From assembly GCA_001798605.1 (NCBI GenBank), contig MGST01000117.1, positions 1 to 48,466 of the forward strand: DNA of 48,466 nt. The letters run 5' to 3'. The notes under the pieces are model-generated. The model did not search any database. It was given only the letters and a program-made list of their open reading frames with translations, and was not told the DNA's origin. Origin of the DNA: Deltaproteobacteria bacterium RIFOXYA12_FULL_58_15. GTDB lineage: Bacteria > Myxococcota > XYA12-FULL-58-9. Position numbers and translations under genes: made by a program. This document shows, piece by piece, positions 8,788 through 17,061 of this stretch; the first letter of the stretch is position 1, and each line of letters opens with the position of its first letter.

Positions 8788-9941
8788 AAATCCGAAAAAC
8801 ATCCATGGTGGTCTGTCTTCTGTCTATTGCTGCTGCCTGCGACGAAGACCAGAAGGGCAAAGGGAGAATCGGCGAGACCGAGTTCTACTCTGAAGTGTGC
8901 GGTCGAACCCTGAAGTCGATTAGGCCGATCACCGGCGTGTTCACCATTGATTGCAGCGGCATGTATTCGATCTACGTTGACGGCAACACCGAGAGCCATT
9001 CTCTGCTGCCAGTCCTGCAATCAGAGGGTACCCCGAAACCGGTATGCTCTCTCTATCTAAAAGAGCCACTCAACAATCCCGTTCAAGATCTTCAGCTGCA
9101 CACCGTATTGGCTCCAGGGGTTACAGGTGTGGGCACTCTCAATATCAACTTCGAGGGTACCGAGTGGCACACCCAAACAGGTTGCATGAAGTTTTCCCAC
9201 TACGAAGAGTCGACCAATACCCATCCCGGCAAGGCCGTTGGCGAATATGAAATCATCGTCTCCGGTGGCACGGACAGCATCGTATTTGCCTCTGTCACCG
9301 GCCAACTCGATTGGTGCGAATACGGCAACCGCGACGACTGTCCTATCGAATTCAACGTTGGCCTGACAAAACAGGTCTCCGTGAACGCCCCTGGTGGTTT
9401 TGTCAAATATCAGGTGACCGATGCCTTTGCGGATGGCTTTGGCGAGGCAACCGCCTGTCGCGTGCTCATCGACAACACCACCGGTGGCGTCCGCGTTGAC
9501 ATGGAGCTCGGTTCCTGGCTGGGGCTTCCCATCACCCAATACGGTGCGTTCTGTTGGGGCGCTGGCGTACAAAAAACGCCACCGCGAAATTACTTCCTGT
9601 TCGAGTCGTGGGGGGTTACGGGCCCCGGAACATACGGCCCCAGCGAGTCTTGCGAAGTGGGCCCCTCGTTTCATTGGGAGGTTCCGCGCACCTGGGAAGG
9701 GCGAATGGACTTCGATATGTGCACGAAGATCGACGTTGAGCACTCCACCAGCTGGGTCGACCCTACTGAAGACAGCGTTTGCACCTTCTCCATTGAAGAG
9801 GATCCCGGCAAATTCTCCCTCAATTGCACAGAGACCCGTTGGAACACGCTCGTGGGACCCAAGCCATCGGATCCGGATGTGGTCGCCAAGACCTTCGGCG
9901 ATTTCCACCTCGAAGCCGACTGCGACGTCGTCTATCGCTGA
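8784..9941 (+). CDS. Predicted lipoprotein of unknown function
   Basis: 385 residues, start coupled to the preceding gene by an ATGA overlap. A clear lipoprotein signal (MVVCLLSIAAACDED, lipobox AAAC, Cys19). The mature chain is rich in aromatic and hydroxyl residues with about a dozen spread cysteines (for example CSLYLKEP, GCMKFSHYEES, ACRVLID, SCEVGPSFHWEV) and looks mostly beta-stranded. I recognise no domain. Its coupling to the VCBS lipoprotein suggests that the two act together on the cell surface. alr begins 11 bases after the stop. Confidence 0.8.
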   Translation: MKIRKTSMVVCLLSIAAACDEDQKGKGRIGETEFYSEVCGRTLKSIRPITGVFTIDCSGMYSIYVDGNTESHSLLPVLQSEGTPKPVCSLYLKEPLNNPVQDLQLHTVLAPGVTGVGTLNINFEGTEWHTQTGCMKFSHYEESTNTHPGKAVGEYEIIVSGGTDSIVFASVTGQLDWCEYGNRDDCPIEFNVGLTKQVSVNAPGGFVKYQVTDAFADGFGEATACRVLIDNTTGGVRVDMELGSWLGLPITQYGAFCWGAGVQKTPPRNYFLFESWGVTGPGTYGPSESCEVGPSFHWEVPRTWEGRMDFDMCTKIDVEHSTSWVDPTEDSVCTFSIEEDPGKFSLNCTETRWNTLVGPKPSDPDVVAKTFGDFHLEADCDVVYR

Positions 9942-9952
9942 ACAGTTGTTTC

Positions 9953-11074
9953 ATGCCCATTCGCCCCACAATAGCTACCGTCGATCTCGATGCGATTCGA
10001 CACAATCTCGGCGTCATCCGCCAACTTGCCCCTGGCTCTCCCATCTGTGCGGTGGTCAAGGCCAACGCCTACGGGCATGGCCTGTGTGAAGTTGCCCTGG
10101 CCCTGGCAGACGCTGGTGTTGATTGGTTGGCAGTGGCGCTGGTGGAGGAAGGGGCACGCCTGCGCGCCGCTGGCATCCACATTCCGGTGCTACTCCTTGG
10201 CACTGGGTACACCGGCAGCACCCGGGGCATCGTTCAGTTCAATCTGACGCCGGCAATCTACCGAGTCGATCAACTCGAATCTTTGGCCCAGGTCGCGAGC
10301 AGTCGGTTGGTCCGTTTTCATTTGAAGATTGACACCGGTATGTCGCGGCTTGGTTTGCAGCCTGAAGAGCTCGGTGCATTTCTCGACTCTCTCAATAATC
10401 ACCCAAACCTGCGACTCGATGGCGTCATGACTCACTTCGCCAACGCCGACATCGGCGATGCCGAGCTTACCCAAACTCAGCTCGATCGGTTCAATGACTG
10501 CACCGCGTTCATCGCCTCTCGAGGCATAGAGCCCCCTTGGGTACACACGTCGAACAGCGCCGCCGTGCTCAGTTTCCCCAATACGAGACAGGGGCTGCTG
10601 CGTACGGGCCTGTCCATCTACGGCATCGATCCGCGGCTGGAACGAGCCGTTGCGGGCCTTCGACCGGCCATGCAATGGACAACCCGAGTGATGCATCTCA
10701 AGAACATCGCCGCCAATACACCCGTCTCCTACGGTGGCCGATGGACAGCACCACGGCCCAGTAGAATCGCAACATTGCCGGTGGGCTACGCCGATGGCTA
10801 TATGCGCACCATGGGTAACCGCGCGTATGTCCTCGTGCGAGGCCAGCGCGCCCCCATTGTCGGGTCGGTGTGCATGGACCTTTGCCTCGCCGATGTCACC
10901 GATATCCCCAACGTGGCGATTGACGATGAGGTCGTCATCCTCGGCAAGCAGGGCGATGACGAGGTGAGCGTCTATCGGCTCGCAGAATGGGCCGGCACCA
11001 TCCCCTACGAAATTGTATGTGCGGTCGGGAACCGGGTTCCCCGGGAGCACTACGGCTCAGTGACGCGGGCATAG
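9953..11074 (+). CDS. alr: Alanine racemase
   Basis: 373 residues, the usual length for this PLP enzyme, which interconverts L- and D-alanine for peptidoglycan precursors. The PLP lysine is Lys36 in VVKANAYGHG. The second catalytic base is Tyr260 in PVSYGGRW. Other family motifs are present: IDTGMSRLG, VMTHFANAD, HTSNSAAVL, LRTGLSIYG, TLPVGYADGY and GSVCMDL. ATG at 9953 gives a canonical N-terminus (RPTIATVDLDAIRHN); frames extending upstream run into the preceding lipoprotein. No strong SD is visible, so translation may rely on coupling to the gene that stops 11 bases earlier. Confidence 0.95.
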   Translation: MPIRPTIATVDLDAIRHNLGVIRQLAPGSPICAVVKANAYGHGLCEVALALADAGVDWLAVALVEEGARLRAAGIHIPVLLLGTGYTGSTRGIVQFNLTPAIYRVDQLESLAQVASSRLVRFHLKIDTGMSRLGLQPEELGAFLDSLNNHPNLRLDGVMTHFANADIGDAELTQTQLDRFNDCTAFIASRGIEPPWVHTSNSAAVLSFPNTRQGLLRTGLSIYGIDPRLERAVAGLRPAMQWTTRVMHLKNIAANTPVSYGGRWTAPRPSRIATLPVGYADGYMRTMGNRAYVLVRGQRAPIVGSVCMDLCLADVTDIPNVAIDDEVVILGKQGDDEVSVYRLAEWAGTIPYEIVCAVGNRVPREHYGSVTRA

Positions 11075-11098
11075 ATTTCCCTCGTCTCTGTTTCGAGC

Positions 11099-11127
11099 TT
11101 GGTATCTCTGGCCCCCATGTTCATGAT
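11099..11127 (+). promoter_or_regulatory. Possible sigma-70-type promoter before rny
   Basis: TTGGTA (11099-11104) and CATGAT (11122-11127) are 17 bases apart, each matching its consensus hexamer at four of six positions. Initiation near 11134 would leave a leader of about 40 bases before the ATG at 11175, which favours that start. Confidence 0.3.
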
Positions 11128-11174
11128 AGGGATATGCCTGGTGATTGGTCGACTTGAACGAGTTAGGTAGCTAC

Positions 11175-12764
11175 ATGGTCTGGCTCTCGTTTGTGCTTTT
11201 TCTTGTCGCTCTGGTGGTCGGGGCAGGACTGGTCTGGCTCGTCGCCCGATCCCAGCTCGGGCGCGCCCGCTCGGACGGTCAACGCATTCTCAACGCTGCA
11301 AGAAAGGACCTGGAGACGCTCCAAGCGGAACATCGCGTTAGGCTTGAGACCTTGCAAAAGGAGCTGGACACCGAGGCACAAACCGAGCTCGAAGCTCAAG
11401 AGCGAGAGAATGATGACTACTGTTCCGAGTTGGAGGAACGGGAAAAGGTCTTGCAGCTGCGCGAAGATGACCTGACGGAGCTCAAAGACGAGGTCGGGGC
11501 CAAAGAGAAGGCCGCTTTAGACAACAAAGATGAAACCGAGCGTTTGCACCGGGAACAGGAGAATGTACTCAATAAGATGCAGGCCAAGCTCGAAGAGATC
11601 GGCGAGCTTTCCACCGCGGATGCCATCGAACAGATCGTCCGCGACAGGGTTGAAAAGGCGTCCCATCAAGGGCAGATTCGCCTGCGCAACATCGAGGAGC
11701 AAACCAAAGAGGATGCGGCTACGGAGGCCACCCGACTCATGGCCACAGTCGTCGACCGCTATGCTGGGGTTGGACATCTGGAGCGAGTGCAAAACACGAT
11801 TCCAGTGCCAGACAAACGAACTATCCTCTCCTTCGTCGGCGTCGACAGTCCAGCCCATGCGGCCTTTATTGAGGAGACAAACTGCGAGCTGGTTTGCGAC
11901 GAAGAGGCCGGAGTTGCCACCGTTCGCGGCGATGACCCTCTGGCACGAGAGATCGCCCGGCGTGTCCTGCGACAAATCGCCAATCGCTCTATTCGAGTCC
12001 CCGAACGCATCCGCGTTATCTCCCACCAGGTCAAAGGCGAAATCGAGCGGGAGGTGCAAAATGCCGGACGGCGGGCCATCCGCATGATCGGCTTGAAGAA
12101 GGTCCATCCAGAGATTCTTCACCTCGTGGGTCGACTCAAATTCAGGCTGAGTTATTCGCAGAACCAGCTAAAACACGCCATCGAGGTCGCGTTCATCTCG
12201 GGCATGCTCGCCGAAGAGCTTGGGGTCGACGTCGCCCTTGCCCGTCGCGGCGGATTGCTACACGACATAGGCAAGGCGATGACCCACGAGCGGGAAGGTT
12301 CCCACGCAGTACTCGGGGCAGAGGTGGCAAGACGCTGTGGCGAGATTGAGTTGGTGGCCAATGCCATCGGTGCCCATCACAACGACGAGCCAGCCGAAAG
12401 CGCTATTGCCCACATCGTCACCGCGGCTGATGCACTCAGTGGTGCCCGTCCGGGCGCTCGCCGTGAGAGCGTCACCGCGTACGTCAATCGCATCCAGGAC
12501 ATCCAAGCCATCGCCAGTCGCTCTGCGGTGGTGAGGCGCGTCGACGTCATGCATGCTGGACGTGAGGTTCGCGTCATTGTTGCCGGTGAGGATCGTGGTG
12601 AAGTCGACGACGCCGAGCGGAACTACGGCCCGGTTCTCACTGACGCCGAGTTGCACCCCCTGGCGCAAGACATTGCTCGCGATCTCGAGGCCGAAGTTGG
12701 ATTCGCCGGGCAGATTCGCGTCACCGTCATTCGCGAATCCCGTGCAGTCTCGATCGCATACTGA
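11175..12764 (+). CDS. rny: RNase Y (HD-domain endoribonuclease) with degenerate KH loop
   Basis: 529 residues. A transmembrane helix (about residues 2-24) is followed by a long charged coiled coil (about 30-180), a KH-like region (about 212-290) and an HD domain. Metal-binding residues are intact: His334 in QLKHAIEVA and His363-Asp364 in LLHDIGKAM, plus AIGAHHNDE. The C-terminus IRVTVIRESRAV matches RNase Y. This membrane-bound enzyme initiates mRNA decay in many bacteria. The oddity is the KH domain: the usual MKGRIIGREGRNIR loop is replaced by SFVGVDSPAHAAFIEE, so the GxxG nucleic-acid loop is lost. ATG 11175 is chosen because AGG (11165-11167) is well spaced; a TTG at 11145 would add ten residues. 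It is probably transcribed separately from alr. Confidence 0.93.
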   Translation: MVWLSFVLFLVALVVGAGLVWLVARSQLGRARSDGQRILNAARKDLETLQAEHRVRLETLQKELDTEAQTELEAQERENDDYCSELEEREKVLQLREDDLTELKDEVGAKEKAALDNKDETERLHREQENVLNKMQAKLEEIGELSTADAIEQIVRDRVEKASHQGQIRLRNIEEQTKEDAATEATRLMATVVDRYAGVGHLERVQNTIPVPDKRTILSFVGVDSPAHAAFIEETNCELVCDEEAGVATVRGDDPLAREIARRVLRQIANRSIRVPERIRVISHQVKGEIEREVQNAGRRAIRMIGLKKVHPEILHLVGRLKFRLSYSQNQLKHAIEVAFISGMLAEELGVDVALARRGGLLHDIGKAMTHEREGSHAVLGAEVARRCGEIELVANAIGAHHNDEPAESAIAHIVTAADALSGARPGARRESVTAYVNRIQDIQAIASRSAVVRRVDVMHAGREVRVIVAGEDRGEVDDAERNYGPVLTDAELHPLAQDIARDLEAEVGFAGQIRVTVIRESRAVSIAY

Positions 12765-12799
12765 CTGAGCCTCGGCCTAGGGCTTTGGCACCTTCTCCT

Positions 12800-12826
12800 T
12801 TGATAATGATTTCTGTGTGTTAATAT
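12800..12826 (+). promoter_or_regulatory. AT-rich promoter before the nucleotidyltransferase module, possibly leaderless
   Basis: TTGATA (12800-12805) and TAATAT (12821-12826) are separated by 15 bases in a local AT-rich patch. Initiation 6-7 bases after the -10 element would fall on or beside the GTG at 12833, giving a leaderless mRNA. The spacer is shorter than the optimum. Confidence 0.4.
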
Positions 12827-12832
12827 GGGTGG

Positions 12833-12997
12833 GTGGAGAACACCCACAAAAAGAAGATCGCGCGGCGGTCCGAGGTTGTGCAGACCGCACTCGATCCCAA
12901 GATCGCCCTGCAGCGGATGATCGAGTGCTCCGATTTGAGTGCCCTGTGCAGGCATTTGCAGGCACAGGTGTCCAAGGCTCGAGATGAAAGCGAATAA
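12833..12997 (+). CDS. Small partner protein of nucleotidyltransferase 1
   Basis: 54 residues from GTG 12833 to TAA 12995-12997. The sequence is basic at the N-terminus (ENTHKKKIARRSEVV) and then helical (ALDPKIALQRMIECSDLSAL...LQAQVSKARDESE). The stop overlaps the next gene's ATG by 14 bases. Small proteins directly upstream of AbiEii/MNT-like nucleotidyltransferases are common and in several systems act as antitoxin. No DNA-binding motif can be proven here. No SD precedes the GTG; the promoter placement suggests a leaderless start. Confidence 0.6.
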   Translation: MENTHKKKIARRSEVVQTALDPKIALQRMIECSDLSALCRHLQAQVSKARDESE

Positions 12998-13511
12998 GGA
13001 TCGCCTCATCGCATTTGCCGAGAGATTGGCGCGGATTTTCGATGACCGCTGCGCATTGATCGGCGGTATGGCGGTTTCAGCGTGGGGGCATGTTCGCGCG
13101 ACGCAAGACGTTGATTTCGTCTGTCGCAGTGCGCCTGAGGAGATTGTTGAATTGTTGGAGGCTGAGGGGTTTTCTGTGCAGCTGCGTCGGGGCAATGTGC
13201 TCGACGGTGATCTCGAATGGGTGATTCGCGGTAAGGCCGGACGTTTTCGGTTTGATGTTTTGGCACCTCCTGTGGAGATCGACTGGGAGGCATGCACTCG
13301 TGTCGAGATTGTTGACGGCGTTTCAGTACAGCTCATCGGTTTGGCAGATTTGATTCAGCTCAAATTGAAAGCGGGTGGAAACCGGGACCTTTGGGATGTG
13401 GCCAAGCTACTCCAATTGCATCCCGAGCATCGCGAGACAGCACTGAAGACGGCTGCTGATTTACGGGTCGATGAGAGATTGCAGAATTGGATCGATGATC
13501 CTCGTTTGTAG
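12984..13511 (+). CDS. Nucleotidyltransferase 1 (AbiEii/MNT-like, toxin candidate)
   Basis: 175 residues. Polymerase-beta superfamily fold: GGMAVSAWGHVRATQDVDF gives the GG motif (Gly27-Gly28) and the metal-binding Asp42 and Asp44; a third carboxylate is Asp91 in FRFDVL. The C-terminal ADLIQLKLKAGGNRDLWDVAKLL motif is typical of AbiEii/DUF1814-type enzymes. Relatives include toxins that add nucleotides to tRNA or to proteins. ATG 12984 overlaps the small upstream ORF, as in toxin-antitoxin operons. The catalytic residues look intact. The exact substrate is unknown, and a housekeeping role is not excluded. Confidence 0.82.
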   Translation: MKANKDRLIAFAERLARIFDDRCALIGGMAVSAWGHVRATQDVDFVCRSAPEEIVELLEAEGFSVQLRRGNVLDGDLEWVIRGKAGRFRFDVLAPPVEIDWEACTRVEIVDGVSVQLIGLADLIQLKLKAGGNRDLWDVAKLLQLHPEHRETALKTAADLRVDERLQNWIDDPRL

Positions 13512-13742
13512 GTCACATATTTGCGTTCACCATCACAAACACGCTGCGTCCAAGCTCACGGGGAGATCTGGGAGACGCTCAACGTGAACCACATGGCAGT
13601 GAGCCTGGCAGCCAACGATTGTTATGCGAAGAAATCCCTGTCCCTCGACCCGTTCAAGGCCAACGGCAAACATTGAGCGGCCGCACAGATTTGCTGTCCC
13701 CAATGCTTGAAGGGGCATACGGCGTCGACATAGTCTCATCCA

Positions 13743-14351
13743 ATGGGATTTTGGAAACGCATCCGCGGCGTTCTTGCACGAAGGCCGGCCGATACGATCG
13801 ACTTACAGTCACCATCGCTGCTCGACTCATTGGCAGCACTGTTAACTCAGCTCCAAGGGAAGCACATAGACAGCGCATTGGTTGGCGGCGTTGCACTTGC
13901 TGCGCGTGGAGTGATCCGTGGAACTCGTGACATTGACCTACTCATTGCCAGAGAGGATGAACCCACTGTTCACGCACTGATGTGCGAATTGGGCTTCGAG
14001 ACGCTAGATAGGGGAGCGCATGTGTCGAGCTATCTGCTGCAACACTTGCGCGTTGATCTGCTTTGGGCTCGGCGTGCATATGGGCGCGAGATGATCGAAC
14101 GTGCCGATCCCGTCACGATCAAATCGAATCTGTCCGCTAAGGTTGTGTGCGTCGAGGATTTGATCGGTCTGAAGTTGCAGGCAATGGTAAGCAATCGAGA
14201 CCGCGGCAAAGACCGCAACGATGTTCTAGCACTGTTGCGAACCCACGCTGCGACTGTCACAATGGAGACCGTGCAATCTTATGCACGCGCCGTTGGAGCA
14301 GAGGATGAACTCAAAGCCATCATGGAGCTTCTCGCCGACCACAGTGGCTGA
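13743..14351 (+). CDS. Nucleotidyltransferase 2 (AbiEii/MNT-like)
   Basis: 202 residues. A second polymerase-beta-type nucleotidyltransferase: SALVGGVALAARGVIRGTRDIDLLI supplies Gly48-Gly49 and Asp63/Asp65, HLRVDLLWA a third carboxylate, and EDLIGLKLQAMVSNRDRGKDRNDVLAL the C-terminal helix motif. It resembles nucleotidyltransferase 1 in layout but differs clearly in sequence, so the pair looks like two acquired modules rather than a recent duplication. ATG 13743 lacks a recognisable SD. The 231-base gap after gene 1 contains no convincing ORF. It is followed by a 60-codon ORF after one intervening base. Confidence 0.8.
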   Translation: MGFWKRIRGVLARRPADTIDLQSPSLLDSLAALLTQLQGKHIDSALVGGVALAARGVIRGTRDIDLLIAREDEPTVHALMCELGFETLDRGAHVSSYLLQHLRVDLLWARRAYGREMIERADPVTIKSNLSAKVVCVEDLIGLKLQAMVSNRDRGKDRNDVLALLRTHAATVTMETVQSYARAVGAEDELKAIMELLADHSG

Positions 14352-14352
14352 A

Positions 14353-14535
14353 ATGCGCGCCGATGCAGAGGATGCCCAGCGACGAGCCGAATTTGCGCTC
14401 GCAGGGTCGAACCTCGCCCAGGTTTCTCCTGAAGAAGGCCTGCGCCAGCTTTGGGATTTGCTCGATCTTCTCAACAGCTTTGCTGGCCCAACAGCTCCCG
14501 ATCGTACAATCACGAAGTTCCATTCTTTCCTCTGA
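14353..14535 (+). CDS. Small partner ORF of nucleotidyltransferase 2
   Basis: 60 residues, beginning one base after the stop of nucleotidyltransferase 2. It is acidic and helical: MRADAEDAQRRAEFALAG, then SPEEGLRQLWDLLDLLNSFAG. Its size and position suggest the small accessory or antitoxin component of the nucleotidyltransferase. I recognise no family and rely on tight spacing. It is the last plus-strand gene before the convergent pilus operon, whose last stop is at 14558. Confidence 0.5.
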   Translation: MRADAEDAQRRAEFALAGSNLAQVSPEEGLRQLWDLLDLLNSFAGPTAPDRTITKFHSFL

Positions 14536-14557
14536 CACGCTGGCTTGATTGGCAGGC

Positions 14558-15595
14558 CTAGGGTTTTGCATCTGTTCGCAACAACAGATCGATCTTTCCC
14601 ACCTCGATCTCATAGAGATGTGTGAGACGAGCCATATCCTTGGCCAACCGCGCGATTTCCCGTTGCAAGACCATCGCCATCGGTTTGGACGTTGGGCCGT
14701 TGGCGCGATTCTTCAGGTCAACCAAGATGTCTTCGAGGATCTGCACCTGAGTCCTGAATTCCCGAGCGCTGCGCCACGACCTTTCAATAAGGTACCGATC
14801 GCCTTCGATCTCCTCGGGAAGGACGAGGAATACCTGTCGGTTCAGTATCGAGATCTTGCCGTCGATTTCCGCCGTGAGCGTTAAGTTGTTGCGTCCTGGG
14901 TTGAGAGTATGTGCCAAGGAAAACGTCGAGTCGCACTCCACCTTTTGACTGAAGCCGACGCGAAGCTTGGCTCCCCGAGGGGCCTGGCCCGCAACCGTGA
15001 TGACCTTGGAGGCAAACACACTGAGCTCAGCCGGCCGGTCCCAGATTAACGGTGTGCTCGGCGTCTCAGACGATGGTTTTGGCTTGCCCTTGCGCAGTCC
15101 CTGTTTCTTCTTCTTCCCCAAGGTCGTGTCGAGAACCTGTGTGGGCGTGAAGAGACTTGCGCCTTTTGGGCCAATGGCACGCACACGCCAGAAATGGATC
15201 CCTGGATCAAAAGGGCCGGCCTGGTGCCGAGGTTTCTTGGTTTTGGTCTTGATGTCTAGCTGTTGAAAGGTAATGTCCCGCGAGACCTGAAGTTGATAAC
15301 CGGTTGCACGCCGGACTTTCTGCCACTGGAATGTCACCCTCGATCGCTTCTTTGCGGGCGAGATCTTCGTCCCTTTGAGTTTGGGTGCGTTGATGTAAGT
15401 CGGCGGCAGCGGCGGCGGCGGGAGCTCTACATCCTTCACGACTTCTATGGGTGCTGGAGGGCGGGGGGGGGCGGCCTTGCTGGGAAGTTTTTCCGGTTTT
15501 GAAATTTCCGCAGGTAACGGTGATTCGCTTCTGCAACCGGCGCAGAGCAGAGGCCCGAGCGCACCCCATAACAGCAAGAATCGCAAAACCATCAT
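14558..15595 (-). CDS. Pilus-operon lipoprotein with FN3/FecR-like domain and coiled coil
   Basis: 345 residues, last gene of the minor-pilin operon, starting three bases after the pilW stop. Lipoprotein signal (LLLWGALGPLLCAGC, lipobox CAGC). A proline-rich linker (about residues 30-65) contains the C9 tract. A beta-sandwich repeat seen as YQLQVSRDITFQQL...FDPGIHFWRVRAIGPKG is typical of FN3-like domains in FecR/LysM-type envelope proteins. A second beta module (KVITVAGQAPRGAKLRVG) follows, and then a C-terminal helical region. The sequence resembles peptidoglycan- or secretin-associated lipoproteins, but no such motif is certain. Its coupling to pilW argues for a role in pilus assembly or anchoring. 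Confidence 0.82.
   Translation of the reverse strand: MMVLRFLLLWGALGPLLCAGCRSESPLPAEISKPEKLPSKAAPPRPPAPIEVVKDVELPPPPLPPTYINAPKLKGTKISPAKKRSRVTFQWQKVRRATGYQLQVSRDITFQQLDIKTKTKKPRHQAGPFDPGIHFWRVRAIGPKGASLFTPTQVLDTTLGKKKKQGLRKGKPKPSSETPSTPLIWDRPAELSVFASKVITVAGQAPRGAKLRVGFSQKVECDSTFSLAHTLNPGRNNLTLTAEIDGKISILNRQVFLVLPEEIEGDRYLIERSWRSAREFRTQVQILEDILVDLKNRANGPTSKPMAMVLQREIARLAKDMARLTHLYEIEVGKIDLLLRTDAKP
15463..15471. repeat. G9 homopolymer tract in the pilus lipoprotein gene
   Basis: Nine G on the plus strand (C9 in the gene) within the proline-rich linker. The reading frame is intact as given. A one-base slip would truncate the protein after its N-terminal linker, so the tract is a candidate for phase variation. 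Confidence 0.6.
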
Positions 15596-15598
15596 GAG

Positions 15599-16627
15599 CT
15601 ACATGGCGACATTGGAAATGAAGACATACTGGTCGGAAGAAGTATTGATGTTTGGCGTCGCAATGAGCTCGCGATGGCTTTGTTCGCGGTAGGCGTCGAT
15701 GCCGGGATCCTTCTCATTGGATCGAATCGTGAACGACACCTCGATGGCGCGAACGGTGGCCACGTCCGTGGGAGTGTCGATCAAGTCGCCCCTGTCTATG
15801 TCGTTGTCGCCATCTTGATCGTCGGTCTGACCGTCCTCGTTGTCATCGACCAAGAACTTGAAGGCAAGGGCGGTTACGGTGCTGGCAATGGGCAGTCGGG
15901 GTTTGCCCGCTCGGTCCCAATACATGTAGTAATTGCTGGTGCTGCAATCAACTCCAAAGGTTGAGACGTTCGCCTCCATGAGGGAGCCAGCACCGGCACC
16001 TGCGCCACTGCGATTAAACAAAGACCCGGTGTCAATGTCGAGCTTTGGTTGGGCTGCGGAGTAGTAGTTGACGGTGTCTACAGTAATGGCGGCAGCGCCC
16101 TGTGCACGATCCGCAGAAACCTTGACCATTCCATGCCCATGGCTGCCCGCGGTCAGATCTCCCACTGTTGAGAACTTGTACACGAACAACCATTGCCCAG
16201 AAAGGATTTCCATATCACCTGATGCGGTGGGTGTGGGTGTCGCACTCGCGAGGGTGATCTGTCCTTCCACTGTGGATGCAACAGTCCAAAGGCGCTTGGG
16301 ATTGACATAGGCCGTCGTCAGCGAGGTGTTGCACGGATCCGCGTCTGATACGAGAGCCATGATCGACAATCGACGTGGCAGCCCCATTCCCGCCAAGCCA
16401 ATCTCCGATTGCAGAAGTCCCAAAGCCGCTTGGCCATCGAGCAGGACCTGAGAACGCTGTGCTGATGACTGCTGCATGCGGACCTGTGTGATAAGAAAAG
16501 CAAGCGCCCCCCCAACGACAATCAACATCACGACGAGACCGATCATCAATTCAATGAGGGTTGCGCCGCGCTGGTTGTGGTGCCTGGTTGGTCGGGAAGG
16601 TTTGGAAAAGACCAGCAGCCGTTTCAT
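15599..16627 (-). CDS. pilW: PilW-like minor pilin
   Basis: 342 residues. Type IV prepilin leader of 21 residues ending QRG, followed by ATLIELMIGLVVMLIVV, with Glu5 of the mature chain present; prepilin peptidase would cut after Gly21. The long C-terminal domain contains a calcium-like DDNEDGQTDDQDGDNDIDRGD stretch, beyond what standard PilW needs, and ends with an IEVSFTIRS strand. The start overlaps the pilV stop by four bases (ATGA). Size and the GxLxFLIT-type helix fit PilW, a priming minor pilin that sits under PilY1 at the pilus tip. The family is called from leader, length and gene order. Confidence 0.85.
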   Translation of the reverse strand: MKRLLVFSKPSRPTRHHNQRGATLIELMIGLVVMLIVVGGALAFLITQVRMQQSSAQRSQVLLDGQAALGLLQSEIGLAGMGLPRRLSIMALVSDADPCNTSLTTAYVNPKRLWTVASTVEGQITLASATPTPTASGDMEILSGQWLFVYKFSTVGDLTAGSHGHGMVKVSADRAQGAAAITVDTVNYYSAAQPKLDIDTGSLFNRSGAGAGAGSLMEANVSTFGVDCSTSNYYMYWDRAGKPRLPIASTVTALAFKFLVDDNEDGQTDDQDGDNDIDRGDLIDTPTDVATVRAIEVSFTIRSNEKDPGIDAYREQSHRELIATPNINTSSDQYVFISNVAM

Positions 16628-17061
16628 TGACGACTCTTTCCGCTACTCATGGATACCTGCCGCTCTATCTTGAGGGCCTTATCTCGCCACTTGACATCCA
16701 CACGGACCAATTTGAAATCAATGGTGGTATCAGGTTGAGAGACAGTCCAGGTGCGGGCGAACCAGCCGTCGCTGTTTGCCTCTGATCCCAAATCACCCTG
16801 TGCCGCTCCCTCTGCGTCGATGTTGGTCGTCTCTGCACCAGTGGCAATGCTGTCATAGGGCAGGCGGGTCAATTCGCTGAGCTTTTGTCGAGCCAAAACA
16901 GTGCCGTGGGTCATCCGTTCGGACACGGCCATTCCTTGGGAGCTGCTCACCAACATGCCGAGAAGCCCCAAGGAGCCGATTGTAAAGACCGCGGCGGCAA
17001 TCATGGATTCAATGAGACTGAAACCTCGCTCCGCACGCTTCGCACCTTTGGCTTTCTTCAT
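16624..17061 (-). CDS. pilV: PilV-like minor pilin
   Basis: 145 residues. A 13-residue basic leader (MKKAKGAKRAERG) precedes the prepilin cleavage site and FSLIESMIAAAVFTIGSLGLLG; mature Glu5 is present. The segment after the helix (SERMTHGTVLARQKLSELTRLPYDSI) is characteristic of PilV/GspI-type minor pilins. It overlaps both neighbours by four bases (ATGA at each end), so it is translated in strict coupling with fimT and pilW. It is predicted to form part of the tip-priming complex. Confidence 0.87.
   Translation of the reverse strand: MKKAKGAKRAERGFSLIESMIAAAVFTIGSLGLLGMLVSSSQGMAVSERMTHGTVLARQKLSELTRLPYDSIATGAETTNIDAEGAAQGDLGSEANSDGWFARTWTVSQPDTTIDFKLVRVDVKWRDKALKIERQVSMSSGKSRQ

Noticed and set aside
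12765-12800. Possible terminator after rny (AGCC...GGCT)
   Set aside because: Four-base stem with a long loop and no T-run; too weak.
13512-13742. Possible extra small gene between the nucleotidyltransferases
   Set aside because: Only a 27-codon ORF at about 13593 and overlapping frames without SD or family resemblance.
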